The notes below the pieces were generated by a model. That model was not told the DNA's origin, did not search any database, and saw only the letters and a list, made by a program, of their open reading frames with translations. Both the position numbers and the translations under genes were made by a program. Shown one piece after another: positions 37,328 to 45,723 of a stretch of 64,000 nt of DNA. The DNA lies in the NCBI GenBank assembly GCA_025359565.1, contig JANYFY010000022.1, positions 58,323 to 122,322 of the forward strand, in the 5' to 3' direction. Source of the stretch: Gammaproteobacteria bacterium (GTDB lineage Bacteria; Pseudomonadota; Gammaproteobacteria; Steroidobacterales; Steroidobacteraceae). The first letter of the stretch is position 1; every line of letters starts with the position of its first letter.

Positions 37328-38278
37328 ATGGAATTTTTTCACAAAGTAACTCGTTTCCCCTTCATGAACACCCGCAAGGTGTGGTACGCGCTATCGGCCG
37401 TATTGATTGTGGGTTCGCTAGCGTTGGTGGCGGTACGGCATCTGAATTTGGGTATCGATTTTACCGGTGGCGTGGTGGTTGAAACTAATTTCCCTCAATC
37501 ACCGAATATTGAACGCTTGCGCGCCGCATTGACGAGTGCCGGCGTGGTTGGCGCACAGGTCCAAGCGTTTGGAAGTTCTCGCGATATTTTGGTGCGCTTA
37601 CCGCCAGACCTCAACGCGACTACCGCGGCGGGTAGCGCCTCGAGCGGCGCGCGAATTTTAGAAATATTCCGCGGTATCGACACCGGTGTGAAAATGCAGC
37701 AAACCACTTTTGTAGGTCCGCAGGTAGGTCAGGAGTTGTTCGTGAAGGGTGCGGAGGCATTGCTTGCCACTCTTGTGCTGATATTGATGTATGTGTTGTT
37801 TCGGTTTACACCCAAATTGGCCCTGGGCGCGATCTTCGCAGTACTGCATGATCCGATTTGCGTGCTGGGTTTTTTTGCGCTAACTCAGATGACCTTTGAT
37901 TTAACCGCCATATCCGCCATCCTTGCGGTCATTGGTTATTCGCTAAACGACACCGTCATTGTATTTGACCGCATACGCGAACGCGCGCGCAGCGCGCGTA
38001 AACTCGGCATAGGCCAAGTGATCGACGAGTCTATCAATCAAACATTGTCGCGAACCATTATGACTAAACTGGTGACATTACTGGTGGTGGTGGCGCTGTT
38101 GATATTTGGCGGCGAGACCTTACATGGATTCTCGGCGGCTTTAGTGATCGGTATTTTGGCCGGCACGTATTCGTCTATCTATGTATCGGCGGCTTTGGCG
38201 ATGGACCTTGGACTTCAAACGGACGATTTGTTGGAGCGCAAGCTTACTAAGCCTGAAGAAGTTGACGGTTTGCCTTGA
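37328..38278 (+). CDS. secF: Protein translocase subunit SecF
   Basis: A 316-residue partner of SecD with the same six-helix plan and a small periplasmic part. LGIDFTGGVVVETNF near residue 40 and GYSLNDTVIVFDRIRERAR (about 205-223) are the SecF marks; the first helix is at 18-38. ATG 37328 follows AAAGAGGATAA. The stop overlaps the TTG of the TerC gene, an unusual coupling of SecF with a TerC protein. It completes the queA-tgt-yajC-secD-secF order seen in many Gammaproteobacteria. Confidence 0.97.
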   Translation: MEFFHKVTRFPFMNTRKVWYALSAVLIVGSLALVAVRHLNLGIDFTGGVVVETNFPQSPNIERLRAALTSAGVVGAQVQAFGSSRDILVRLPPDLNATTAAGSASSGARILEIFRGIDTGVKMQQTTFVGPQVGQELFVKGAEALLATLVLILMYVLFRFTPKLALGAIFAVLHDPICVLGFFALTQMTFDLTAISAILAVIGYSLNDTVIVFDRIRERARSARKLGIGQVIDESINQTLSRTIMTKLVTLLVVVALLIFGGETLHGFSAALVIGILAGTYSSIYVSAALAMDLGLQTDDLLERKLTKPEEVDGLP

Positions 38279-38988
38279 CAGCAGCCCTGCTGACCGATCC
38301 CCAGGTTTGGCTTTCTTTTTTGACGCTGTCTTTGCTCGAGGTCATTCTCGGCATCGACAATATTATTTTTTTGTCGTTGTTAGTAAACCGGCTGCCCGTC
38401 AACCGCCAAAAATCGGCCCGCATCATTGGTTTAAGTTTTGCGATGCTAATGCGCATCGGATTGCTGTTTTCCATTCGCTGGCTCACGACGCTGCGCTATC
38501 CCCTATTTAATATCGCTGCACTGGCAGTTACCGGGCGAGATTTGATTTTGATGGCGGGGGGAGTGTTTTTGTTGGTGAAAAGCACCACTGAATTACGCGA
38601 AATGCTCAAAGGTCCTGAGGTTAAGAAATCCCTAAAACCGTTGCGGAATTTCTGGTGGATTATTCTTGAGATTGGTATGGTCGATATTGTATTTTCACTG
38701 GATTCTATTTTTGCGGCGATTGGTCTCGCACAGAGCATAGCGGTAATGGTCGCCGCGATCGTATGTTCAGTGCTGGCGATGATGTGGGTGGCAAAGGCGG
38801 TGGGTGATTTCATTGATAGACATACTTCAGTCAAGGTCTTGGCGCTGGCTTTTTTAATGCTAGTGGGGGGCACTTTGGCGGCCGAGTCGCTGCATTGGGA
38901 GGTTCCCAAGGGCTATTTGTATTTTGCAATGTTTTTTGCGTTGGCGGTGGAATGGATCAACATCTGGGTGCGCAAGCGATCGGCATAA
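38275..38988 (+). CDS. TerC family integral membrane protein
   Basis: A 237-residue membrane protein with about seven helices. LSLLEVILGIDNIIFLSLL at the start and EIGMVDIVFSLDSIFAAIGLA in the middle carry the paired acidic residues within membrane helices that define TerC/YoaE (DUF475-related) proteins; these are implicated in metal export, including manganese, and in tellurite resistance. Here the CBS and CorC domains of YoaE are absent. The TTG start overlaps the secF stop by four bases. Membership of the Sec operon could point to metal loading or membrane-protein maturation, but that is speculation. Confidence 0.88.
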   Translation: MTAALLTDPQVWLSFLTLSLLEVILGIDNIIFLSLLVNRLPVNRQKSARIIGLSFAMLMRIGLLFSIRWLTTLRYPLFNIAALAVTGRDLILMAGGVFLLVKSTTELREMLKGPEVKKSLKPLRNFWWIILEIGMVDIVFSLDSIFAAIGLAQSIAVMVAAIVCSVLAMMWVAKAVGDFIDRHTSVKVLALAFLMLVGGTLAAESLHWEVPKGYLYFAMFFALAVEWINIWVRKRSA

Positions 38989-39062
38989 TGCCCGCAACGC
39001 TTCCTATCTTCGGATGGTTCCAGTAGCATCCAGGAAAAGCTCGAACCCTTTGGGAGAAAACT

Positions 39063-40511
39063 GTGCTGTTTGATCGAATCAAATCACTTGATGCTATCTT
39101 GACCACGGCGGCGAAGAATTCACTGCATCGTTCTCTCGGAGCCTTCCAGCTTACTATGCTGGGAATTGGCGGGATCATTGGCACCGGTATCTTCGTGCTG
39201 ACCGCAGAAGCGGCCACCAAAGCGGGACCGGCCATGATGATCAGTTTTGTGTTAGCGGCCGTCGTCTGTGGTCTGACCGCCTTGTGTTATTCGGAAATGG
39301 CAGCCATGTTGCCGGTTTCCGGTTCCGCTTACACCTACAGCTATGCGACCTTCGGTGAAGTGATTGCGTGGACCGTGGGTTGGGCCTTGGTACTAGAATA
39401 TGCCATTGCGGCGAGCGCCGTATCGGTGGGCTGGTCCGGCTATATGGTGGGCCTGTTTAGAGATTTATTGGGATTTAATATCGGACCCACCTGGACGCAC
39501 GGACCTTTGGATGCCGAGCCTGGTTTGTTTAACATCCCGGCATTTTGTATTGCACTGACTATGGCGGGATTGCTGTATCTGGGGACCAAGGAAAGCGCGC
39601 GAGTTAACGCCGTTTTGGTGGCGATCAAAATTTTGGCCTTAAGTTTGTTCGTGATCCTTGCGGTTCCGGTCATTCACGGGGCGAACTTTCAACCCTTTAA
39701 CCCTTTTGGATTTTTCAAATCTGAAGTGATGGATCCGGCCTCGGGTCATATGGTGGCGGTGGGAATTGCGGCCGCGGCTTCGTCTATATTCTTTGCCTAT
39801 GTAGGATTTGACGCGGTATCCACTGCGGCCGAAGAGACTAAGAATCCGAATCGCAATATTCCCATTGGATTGATCGGCAGCTTAGCGATATGCACGGTGT
39901 TTTACTTGTTGGTGGCAGCGGGGGCGATTGGGTCGATCGGTGCGCAGCCCGGTGGTGCGCTCGCCACCTCGCACGACGCCTTAGCCTATGTGATGCGCGC
40001 TATTCACTACCCACTCGCGAGCAAATTGTTGCAAATCGCGGCCGGAATCGCACTGCCATCGGTGGTGTTGATGATGATTTACGGCCAGACTCGTATCGCC
40101 TTCGTGATGGCGCGCGATGGGCTGTTGCCGGCACCGTTAGCGAAAGTGCATCCCAAATTTAAAACTCCGTACGTCATTACGATGGTCACCGGGGTCTTTG
40201 TGGCATTTTTTGCCGCGCTTTTTCCCGTAGATCAGTTAGCGGATATTTCTAATTCTGGCACGCTGTTCGCTTTTGCTGCGGTCACCATCGGAGTGATGAT
40301 GCTCAGAATCAAATTACCCAACCAAAATCGTCCATTTCGGACGCCTTTTTTGTGGGTGGTAGCCCCTATCGCGACTGCCGGATGTGTGTTTTTGTTTTTC
40401 CAATTAAGTTTCTACACACTTAAATTATTCTTCGCCTGGGCGGCGATTGGTTTAATTATATATTTCTTTTACAGCCGCAAACGCAGCGGGATGGCGCCCG
40501 GCAGAGGCTAA
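39063..40511 (+). CDS. APC superfamily amino acid permease
   Basis: A 482-residue secondary transporter with about 12 helices. The first helix GIGGIIGTGIFVLTAEA is the classic unwound APC helix; SGSAYTYSYATFGEVIAWTVGWAL and FFAYVGFDAVSTAAEETKNPNRNIPIGLIGS (helix 6 to 7) are typical of the cationic amino acid transporter (CAT) subgroup. So arginine, lysine or another amino acid is the likely substrate; exact identity is not clear. GTG 39063 follows GGGAGAAAACT. It shares its stop region with convergent suhB (four-base overlap). Confidence 0.88.
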   Translation: MLFDRIKSLDAILTTAAKNSLHRSLGAFQLTMLGIGGIIGTGIFVLTAEAATKAGPAMMISFVLAAVVCGLTALCYSEMAAMLPVSGSAYTYSYATFGEVIAWTVGWALVLEYAIAASAVSVGWSGYMVGLFRDLLGFNIGPTWTHGPLDAEPGLFNIPAFCIALTMAGLLYLGTKESARVNAVLVAIKILALSLFVILAVPVIHGANFQPFNPFGFFKSEVMDPASGHMVAVGIAAAASSIFFAYVGFDAVSTAAEETKNPNRNIPIGLIGSLAICTVFYLLVAAGAIGSIGAQPGGALATSHDALAYVMRAIHYPLASKLLQIAAGIALPSVVLMMIYGQTRIAFVMARDGLLPAPLAKVHPKFKTPYVITMVTGVFVAFFAALFPVDQLADISNSGTLFAFAAVTIGVMMLRIKLPNQNRPFRTPFLWVVAPIATAGCVFLFFQLSFYTLKLFFAWAAIGLIIYFFYSRKRSGMAPGRG

Positions 40512-41305
40512 ACGCGCAGCACTGCGGGTGTTAGGGGCCCCAAAACACTAAGCATTTCCTCGTATACTTTCGGGTTGCCGGCGACGATGTTGCGACCCAG
40601 GGCGTATTCAACTCCGGCCGGAGTGCCCACCCGACCACCCGCCTCCTGTATCAGCAGTGTTCCTGCCGCGGTGTCCCAAGGCGATAGCCCAAATTCCCAA
40701 AATCCATCCAGGCGCCCGGCGGCAACATAGGCCAAGTCAAGTGCGGCCGACCCAGGCCGACGCACACCGGCTGCGGTTTTCATAATTACTTTGAGCATCG
40801 CAAGGTAGTCATCGACATTGATGGCGTCGGCGCGAAAAGGGAATCCCGTACCAATCAACGAACCTTCCAGGGTGCGCTGGGTGCTGACGCGGATTTTCTT
40901 CCCCTCTAACTGCGCGCCGTCACCTCGAGATGCGGTGAAGAATTCTTGGCGCATGGGGTCGTACACCACGGCATGTTGCAGGCGTCCTTTTTGCTCGACC
41001 GCGATGGAGACTGAAAACGTCGGGAACCCATGTAAAAAATTGGTGGTTCCATCTAGTGGATCAATGATCCAGACGAACTCGTTATCCCCGCTGCGGCCGG
41101 ATTCTTCGGCTAGAAAGGCGTGATCGGGGTGACTGCGGCGGACGGTCGCAATGATATCTGCTTCCGCCTTACGGTCAATGTCCGTAACAAAGTCGTTGCG
41201 CCCCTTAGTATCAATATTGATCGAGTCGAGGCGCGATAAGCTACGGACGATCAAATCTCCGGCCCGACGGGCGGCACGCATGCCAATATTTAGAAGTGGT
41301 TGCAT
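40508..41305 (-). CDS. suhB: Inositol-1-monophosphatase SuhB
   Basis: A 265-residue Mg-dependent phosphatase that in E. coli also joins the ribosomal RNA antitermination complex. Metal sites: AEESG, WIIDPLDGTTNFLHGFP and SPWDTAAGTLLIQEAGG. ATG 41305 (MQPLLNIGMRAARRAGD) is the family start; the frame continues to 41371 but would overlap trmJ. It diverges from trmJ with only 24 bases between starts, as in E. coli, so their promoters must sit inside each other's coding region. Length matches the family. Confidence 0.93.
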   Translation of the reverse strand: MQPLLNIGMRAARRAGDLIVRSLSRLDSINIDTKGRNDFVTDIDRKAEADIIATVRRSHPDHAFLAEESGRSGDNEFVWIIDPLDGTTNFLHGFPTFSVSIAVEQKGRLQHAVVYDPMRQEFFTASRGDGAQLEGKKIRVSTQRTLEGSLIGTGFPFRADAINVDDYLAMLKVIMKTAAGVRRPGSAALDLAYVAAGRLDGFWEFGLSPWDTAAGTLLIQEAGGRVGTPAGVEYALGRNIVAGNPKVYEEMLSVLGPLTPAVLRV

Positions 41306-41329
41306 AGGGGGGCGGTAGAATACCAGAGC

Positions 41330-42046
41330 ATGACCCATCTCGTTCGCATTGTACTGATTGATCCCAGCCATCCCGGCAATATTGGCTCGGTGGCGCGCGC
41401 CATGAAGAATATGACCCTCTCAGACCTGGTTTTAGTGCGGCCGCGCAACTTCCCGCATACGGAGAGCATTGCTCTGGCCGCTGGGGCAGATGACATATTG
41501 GCGGCTGCGCGTGTCGTCGATTCGCTCGCCGAAGCCATTACGGATTGCGCCTATATCGCCGGCACCACCTCACGGCCACGTTCATATTATTGGGAATTCA
41601 CCACGCCGCGAGATATTGCTGAACGTATGGTCGCGTTGCCCTCGGATACCCGAGTTGCCCTATTATTCGGCTCTGAGCGCTACGGTCTAGCAAACGAAGA
41701 TCTGAATTATTGCAATGTGTTGGTGCGCATTCCAGCGAACCCTGAATATTGTTCGCTGAATCTTGGCATGTCAGTGCAACTCCTAGCGTATGAATATTTC
41801 ATGGCGCGTGAGCAACCCCGCTCGCACATCCAACTGGAGCGGCCGTTGGCTACGTCGGTGGATATTGAATTTTTCTACACGCATTTACAGCAGGTGTTGA
41901 CGGAAATTGATTTTCCCGATCGAACTGGCCATTTAATGGAGCGCGTGCGCAGACTATTTAATCGCGCGCAATTAGATAGCAATGAACTCAACATCCTGCG
42001 CGGTGTGCTAAGTGCCGTGCAGGGTCGGCGCGGGCAGGCGCGCTGA
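41330..42046 (+). CDS. trmJ: tRNA (cytidine/uridine-32-2'-O)-methyltransferase TrmJ
   Basis: A 238-residue SPOUT methyltransferase that adds a 2'-O-methyl group at position 32 of tRNAs. SPOUT motifs: IVLIDPSHPGNIGSVARAMKNM at the start, VALLFGSERYGLANEDL in the middle and SLNLGMSVQLLAYEYF forming the knot. Its C-terminal helical extension ends near RRLFNRAQLDSNELNIL. The stop and the cysteine desulfurase start overlap (TGATG), so it leads the isc-type operon; iscR, which normally lies between, is absent. Confidence 0.93.
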   Translation: MTHLVRIVLIDPSHPGNIGSVARAMKNMTLSDLVLVRPRNFPHTESIALAAGADDILAAARVVDSLAEAITDCAYIAGTTSRPRSYYWEFTTPRDIAERMVALPSDTRVALLFGSERYGLANEDLNYCNVLVRIPANPEYCSLNLGMSVQLLAYEYFMAREQPRSHIQLERPLATSVDIEFFYTHLQQVLTEIDFPDRTGHLMERVRRLFNRAQLDSNELNILRGVLSAVQGRRGQAR

Positions 42047-43221
42047 TGAGGCCCGTGTATTTGGATTATGCGGCGACTACACCTGTGGCTGCGCCAGTGC
42101 TGGCCGCGATGATGGACTGTTTGGGAACTGACGGTGTGTTTGGAAATCCGGGGTCCGCAAGCCATGAGTACGGCGATTGTGCACGCTCAACGGTTGAGAG
42201 GGCTCGGGCGCAAGTGGCCGCAGCGGTGGGTGCCGAGGCGGATGAAATTGTTTGGACGTCAGGTGCTACGGAGGCGAATAATTTGGCGTTGTTTGGCGTG
42301 ACTCATTACTACGCTAAACGCGGCAAGCACATGGTTACTTCGCGGACCGAACACAAGGCGGTTCTCGATCCTTGTGCTGAGTTGGTGCGGCGGGGATGGC
42401 GTGTGACCTATTTGGTGCCGGGTGCGGGCGGTATCGTTGAGCCGCATCAGGTGGCAGCGGCGCTTACGCCGGAGACGGTGTTGGTGTCGATCATGCATGT
42501 GAACAACGAAATCGGTGTGGTGCAGGATGTGGCTGGGATTGCACAAGTCTGTGCCCGTCAAGGAGCGTGGTTGCATGTTGATGCGGCGCAAAGCATGGGT
42601 AAGGTTGCGGTAGACTTTGCGCGTTCCGGTGTTGATCTAATGTCCTTTTCGGCCCATAAAGTTTACGGCCCTAAGGGTGTGGGTGCGCTGTGTGTATCGC
42701 GGCGGGCAGGCGTACAACTTGCGGCGCAAATTTTTGGCGTAGGGCAGGAGCGCGGCGTCCGGGCGGGTACCTTGGCGACCCATCAGGTGGTGGGTATGGG
42801 CGCAGCATTTGAGTTGGCACAGACCTTATGGATCGGGGAACTGCCCCGTATAAAAGATTTGCAGCAGCGGCTCTCACAGGGGTTGATGGCATTGGGGGGT
42901 GTGCTACGCAATGGCGACAGTCAAAACTCGGTGCCCCATCTGTTGAATCTTTCTTTTGAAGGCGTTGAGGGTGAAAGTTTGTTGGCGGCAGTGGCGCCGC
43001 AGATCGCCGTTTCCACGGGTTCTGCGTGTATGTCTGCGAACCCCGAGCCCTCGTACGTATTGCGTGCGTTGGGGCGTGATGAGCAAAGGGCTGAAAGTAG
43101 TTTGAGGTTTAGCTTGGGGCGCTTTACGACCGAAGCTGAGATTGATGTGACGGTTTCAGTGGTAAAGCAGGCAGTTTTACATTTGCGCCGTATCGGGGGC
43201 GCTGGAATCTTGGGTGCATGA
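42046..43221 (+). CDS. iscS: Cysteine desulfurase (IscS-type)
   Basis: A 391-residue pyridoxal-phosphate enzyme that takes sulfur from cysteine for Fe-S cluster and thio-tRNA synthesis. VYLDYAATTPVA begins the chain; SGATEANNLAL binds cofactor; HVDAAQSMGKV, then FSAHKVYGPKGVGAL with the Schiff-base lysine; STGSACMSANPEPSYVLRALG holds the catalytic cysteine on its flexible loop. The C-terminal end (RRIGGAGILGA) differs from the E. coli IscS tail that docks IscU, which fits the unusual IscU-like neighbour. Coupled on both sides (TGATG and ATGA). Confidence 0.93.
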   Translation: MRPVYLDYAATTPVAAPVLAAMMDCLGTDGVFGNPGSASHEYGDCARSTVERARAQVAAAVGAEADEIVWTSGATEANNLALFGVTHYYAKRGKHMVTSRTEHKAVLDPCAELVRRGWRVTYLVPGAGGIVEPHQVAAALTPETVLVSIMHVNNEIGVVQDVAGIAQVCARQGAWLHVDAAQSMGKVAVDFARSGVDLMSFSAHKVYGPKGVGALCVSRRAGVQLAAQIFGVGQERGVRAGTLATHQVVGMGAAFELAQTLWIGELPRIKDLQQRLSQGLMALGGVLRNGDSQNSVPHLLNLSFEGVEGESLLAAVAPQIAVSTGSACMSANPEPSYVLRALGRDEQRAESSLRFSLGRFTTEAEIDVTVSVVKQAVLHLRRIGGAGILGA

Positions 43222-43610
43222 ACTATAATTCACTTACTCGCCAGTACTTCGAACTTGCTCCGCAGGTGGGAGTACTTGAGGGTTCGGACACCTACCGGGG
43301 TGCAGCAGGAAGCCGTGCGCACGGAACTTGGGTTCAGTTTGACTTGGCGGTGCAGCAGGAAGAGGCATGCGCGGTGGTGCGAGAGGCGCGTTTTTTGGCC
43401 TATGGATGTCCGTATGTGATTGCCGCGGCGGCCTGGATTGCGAAAAAAGCACCCGGGGTTCAAGCGGGTGGGGCACTTCCTGCATCGGTTCTGGCGTTGC
43501 AGCAGCGTTTTGAGGCGCCGGTCGAGAAGCTGGGAAGACTATTGGCCGTTGAGGACGCCTGGAACGATGCGATGAAAATGTGGCGAGGATCCATGCGCTC
43601 AAGGCCGTAG
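43218..43610 (+). CDS. Degenerate IscU-like Fe-S scaffold protein
   Basis: A 130-residue protein with IscU/NifU-N pattern: REARFLAYGCPYVIAAAAWIA aligns with the IscU segment around its second ligand (Cys64 here), and KLGRLLAVEDAWNDAM with the final helix. The first IscU cysteine (ACGDV) has no counterpart and the third (HCSxLAEDA) is replaced by Gly/Arg, so only one of three ligand cysteines remains; the other cysteine, Cys51, is elsewhere. It therefore cannot hold a cluster in the normal way. Position between iscS and iscA argues for a real role, perhaps a regulator or sulfur acceptor. Start ATGA overlaps iscS. Confidence 0.7.
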   Translation: MNYNSLTRQYFELAPQVGVLEGSDTYRGAAGSRAHGTWVQFDLAVQQEEACAVVREARFLAYGCPYVIAAAAWIAKKAPGVQAGGALPASVLALQQRFEAPVEKLGRLLAVEDAWNDAMKMWRGSMRSRP

Positions 43611-43661
43611 CATGATATGAATAGGGCATAGCCTTAAGGTTCAGGCGTAACAGGATAAGGT

Positions 43662-43985
43662 ATGGCGATATCATTGACAGAATCGGCTGCCGAGCGAGTT
43701 CGGACGCATTTGGCGCAGCGGGGTACGGGGGTTGGGCTGCGGGTGGGCATCAAGAAAACCGGCTGCTCGGGGTTTGCTTATGTCGTTAATTATGCTGACG
43801 AGATTCGCCCGGAAGATGCGGTATTCGAAGCGCGGGGCGTTAAAGTCGTGGTGGACAACGCGAGTTTGCCGATGATCGACGGTACGTTGGTAGATTTCGT
43901 AAAACAGGGCTTGAATGAAGCCTTTAAGTTTCAGAACCCGAAAGCCAAGGGAGAATGCGGCTGCGGCGAGAGTTTTAACGTTTAA
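43662..43985 (+). CDS. iscA: A-type Fe-S carrier (IscA/HesB family)
   Basis: A 107-residue A-type iron-sulfur carrier. The three conserved cysteines are in [12 protein letters not shown] and GECGCGESF near the C-terminus, with [14 protein letters not shown] as the opening helix. It hands clusters to apo-proteins. ATG 43662 has AGGATAAGGT upstream. It ends the trmJ-iscS-iscU-like-iscA unit, which lacks hscB, hscA, fdx and iscX; a 160-base gap then separates it from ndk. Subfamily (IscA or ErpA) is inferred from position. Confidence 0.9.
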   Translation: MAISLTESAAERVRTHLAQRGTGVGLRVGIKKTGCSGFAYVVNYADEIRPEDAVFEARGVKVVVDNASLPMIDGTLVDFVKQGLNEAFKFQNPKAKGECGCGESFNV

Positions 43986-44145
43986 GAGGTTTAACCGATT
44001 TAGTGGGCGTTTTTCCACTATATTCAGGCACTTCGGCTGCCCCTTTTATTGCCTTGAGCGTAGCAAGTCCAGTACACTTGGCGGTCTTTGTCGGCCCTTA
44101 ATCTGGGCTTAGACATCCATAATTTATAATTTTTTCGAGGTCATC

Positions 44146-44580
44146 ATGGCAATTGAGCGCACTCTTTCCATCGTTAAACCCGATGGTGTCGGCCGTAATT
44201 TAATCGGTGAAGTTTATCGTCGTTTTGAGGCGGTTGGGTTACGGGTGATTGCGGCGCGCATGCTGCATCTTTCGCAGACGGAAGCCGAAGGTTTTTATAG
44301 CGTGCATCGCGAACGACCGTTTTTTAAGGATCTTGTGCGCTTTATGACTTCAGGACCTGTCATGGTGCAAGTGTTGGAAGGTGAAGAGGCGGTGCTTAAG
44401 CATCGGGAAGTGATGGGTGCAACCGACCCGAAAAAGGCCGTTAAGGGCAGCATACGTGCTGATCTTGCCACCAGTATTGACGAGAATATTGTGCACGGAT
44501 CCGATGCCGTCGATACTGCAGCCCACGAAATCGCTTATTTTTTTAGGGCGATAGAGATTTGTCCCCGTACGCGACAGTGA
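44146..44580 (+). CDS. ndk: Nucleoside diphosphate kinase
   Basis: A 144-residue enzyme moving the terminal phosphate between nucleoside triphosphates and diphosphates. [13 protein letters not shown] (residues 11-23) and [12 protein letters not shown] with the phospho-histidine His117 are the family marks. Length standard. GAGG lies six bases ahead of ATG 44146. An A/T-rich TATAAT at 44125-44130 is probably too close to be its promoter. It starts the run ndk-rlmN-pilW-rodZ-hisS-yfgM-bamB-der. Confidence 0.97.
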   Translation: MAIERTLSIVKPDGVGRNLIGEVYRRFEAVGLRVIAARMLHLSQTEAEGFYSVHRERPFFKDLVRFMTSGPVMVQVLEGEEAVLKHREVMGATDPKKAVKGSIRADLATSIDENIVHGSDAVDTAAHEIAYFFRAIEICPRTRQ

Positions 44581-44607
44581 TGCGCGAAACTAACACGCGA
44601 AAGTAAA

Positions 44608-45723
44608 GTGAGTGGTGATATTGTCAATCTACTCGGATTGCCGCGCGCGGAACTGGAAACTTTCGTAGCTGACCGGTTAGGCGCGAAACCGTTTCGTGCT
44701 CGACAACTCATGAAGTGGGTCTATCGGCGCGGTGTCGCGGAATTTTCGCAGATGACTGACCTTGCTCAGGACTTTCGTGCGCAACTTGGGCTGGTTGCAA
44801 AAATTACTGTTCCTCAAATAGTGACTCAACAACAGTCGGTCGATGGTACGCAGAAGTGGATGCTCGCCATGGACGAGGTGCAAGGCATTGAAACCGTTTA
44901 CATTCCGGAACCGGATCGCGGCACGCTGTGTATTTCGAGTCAAGTGGGTTGTGCGATGGATTGTTCTTTCTGCTCGACCGCCCAGCAAGGATTTAATCGT
45001 AACTTGAGCGTGGCTGAAATCGTCGGCCAGGTCTGGCTTGCGCATCGGGAAATCTCGGAAATTCGTGGCGATGGGCGCAGCATCACGAATATTGTATTCA
45101 TGGGTATGGGCGAGCCTTTGGCGAATTATCGTAATGTAGTGCCTGCGATGCGTATTTTTTTGGATGATTTGGGCTATGACCTCTCGCGTCGCCGCGTGAC
45201 CTTGAGTACTTCAGGATTAGTGCCGCAAATATATAAATTGGCAGAGGAATGCAATGTTGCGCTCGCCGTGTCGTTGCACGCTCCCAATGATGAGTTGCGT
45301 AATGAGTTAGTGCCTATCAACCGAATCCATCCGATTGCGGAATTGTTAAAGGCTTGCTGGCATTATTTGGAGAAACAAAACGGTCGGAGCGTTACCTTCG
45401 AGTACGTCATGTTAGATGGGGTCAATGACAAACCTGAACATGCAAGAGCTTTAGCGCGCCTGTTGCGCGGCCGCCCGGCCAAACTTAATTTGATTCCATT
45501 CAATATATTCCCCGGAACCCGTTATCGGCGCTCACCCGCTGAGGTGATCGTGCAATTCCGCGATATCTTAAACGAGCACGGTGTCATCGCAATGATTCGC
45601 CGGACTCGTGGGGATGATATTGATGCGGCTTGTGGTCAGTTGGCGGGAAGGGTGCGCGATCGAGTTGTGACGCGGCTGGGTGCGAGGCGAGGACATCTTC
45701 ATTCATCGGTGCAGGCTTCATGA
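44608..45723 (+). CDS. rlmN: Dual-specificity RNA methyltransferase RlmN
   Basis: A 371-residue radical SAM enzyme that methylates C2 of adenosine 2503 in 23S rRNA and adenosine 37 in some tRNAs. The cluster motif is CAMDCSFCSTAQQG; VFMGMGEPLANY, VSLHAPNDELR and the C-terminal RTRGDDIDAACGQLAG with the catalytic cysteine are present. GTG 44608 starts the frame 27 bases after ndk. Its stop overlaps the pilW start (ATGA). Confidence 0.96.
   Translation: MSGDIVNLLGLPRAELETFVADRLGAKPFRARQLMKWVYRRGVAEFSQMTDLAQDFRAQLGLVAKITVPQIVTQQQSVDGTQKWMLAMDEVQGIETVYIPEPDRGTLCISSQVGCAMDCSFCSTAQQGFNRNLSVAEIVGQVWLAHREISEIRGDGRSITNIVFMGMGEPLANYRNVVPAMRIFLDDLGYDLSRRRVTLSTSGLVPQIYKLAEECNVALAVSLHAPNDELRNELVPINRIHPIAELLKACWHYLEKQNGRSVTFEYVMLDGVNDKPEHARALARLLRGRPAKLNLIPFNIFPGTRYRRSPAEVIVQFRDILNEHGVIAMIRRTRGDDIDAACGQLAGRVRDRVVTRLGARRGHLHSSVQAS

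Noticed and set aside
44125..44130. TATAAT ahead of ndk as its promoter
   Set aside because: It would leave only a few bases of leader before the start codon and has no matching -35 element.
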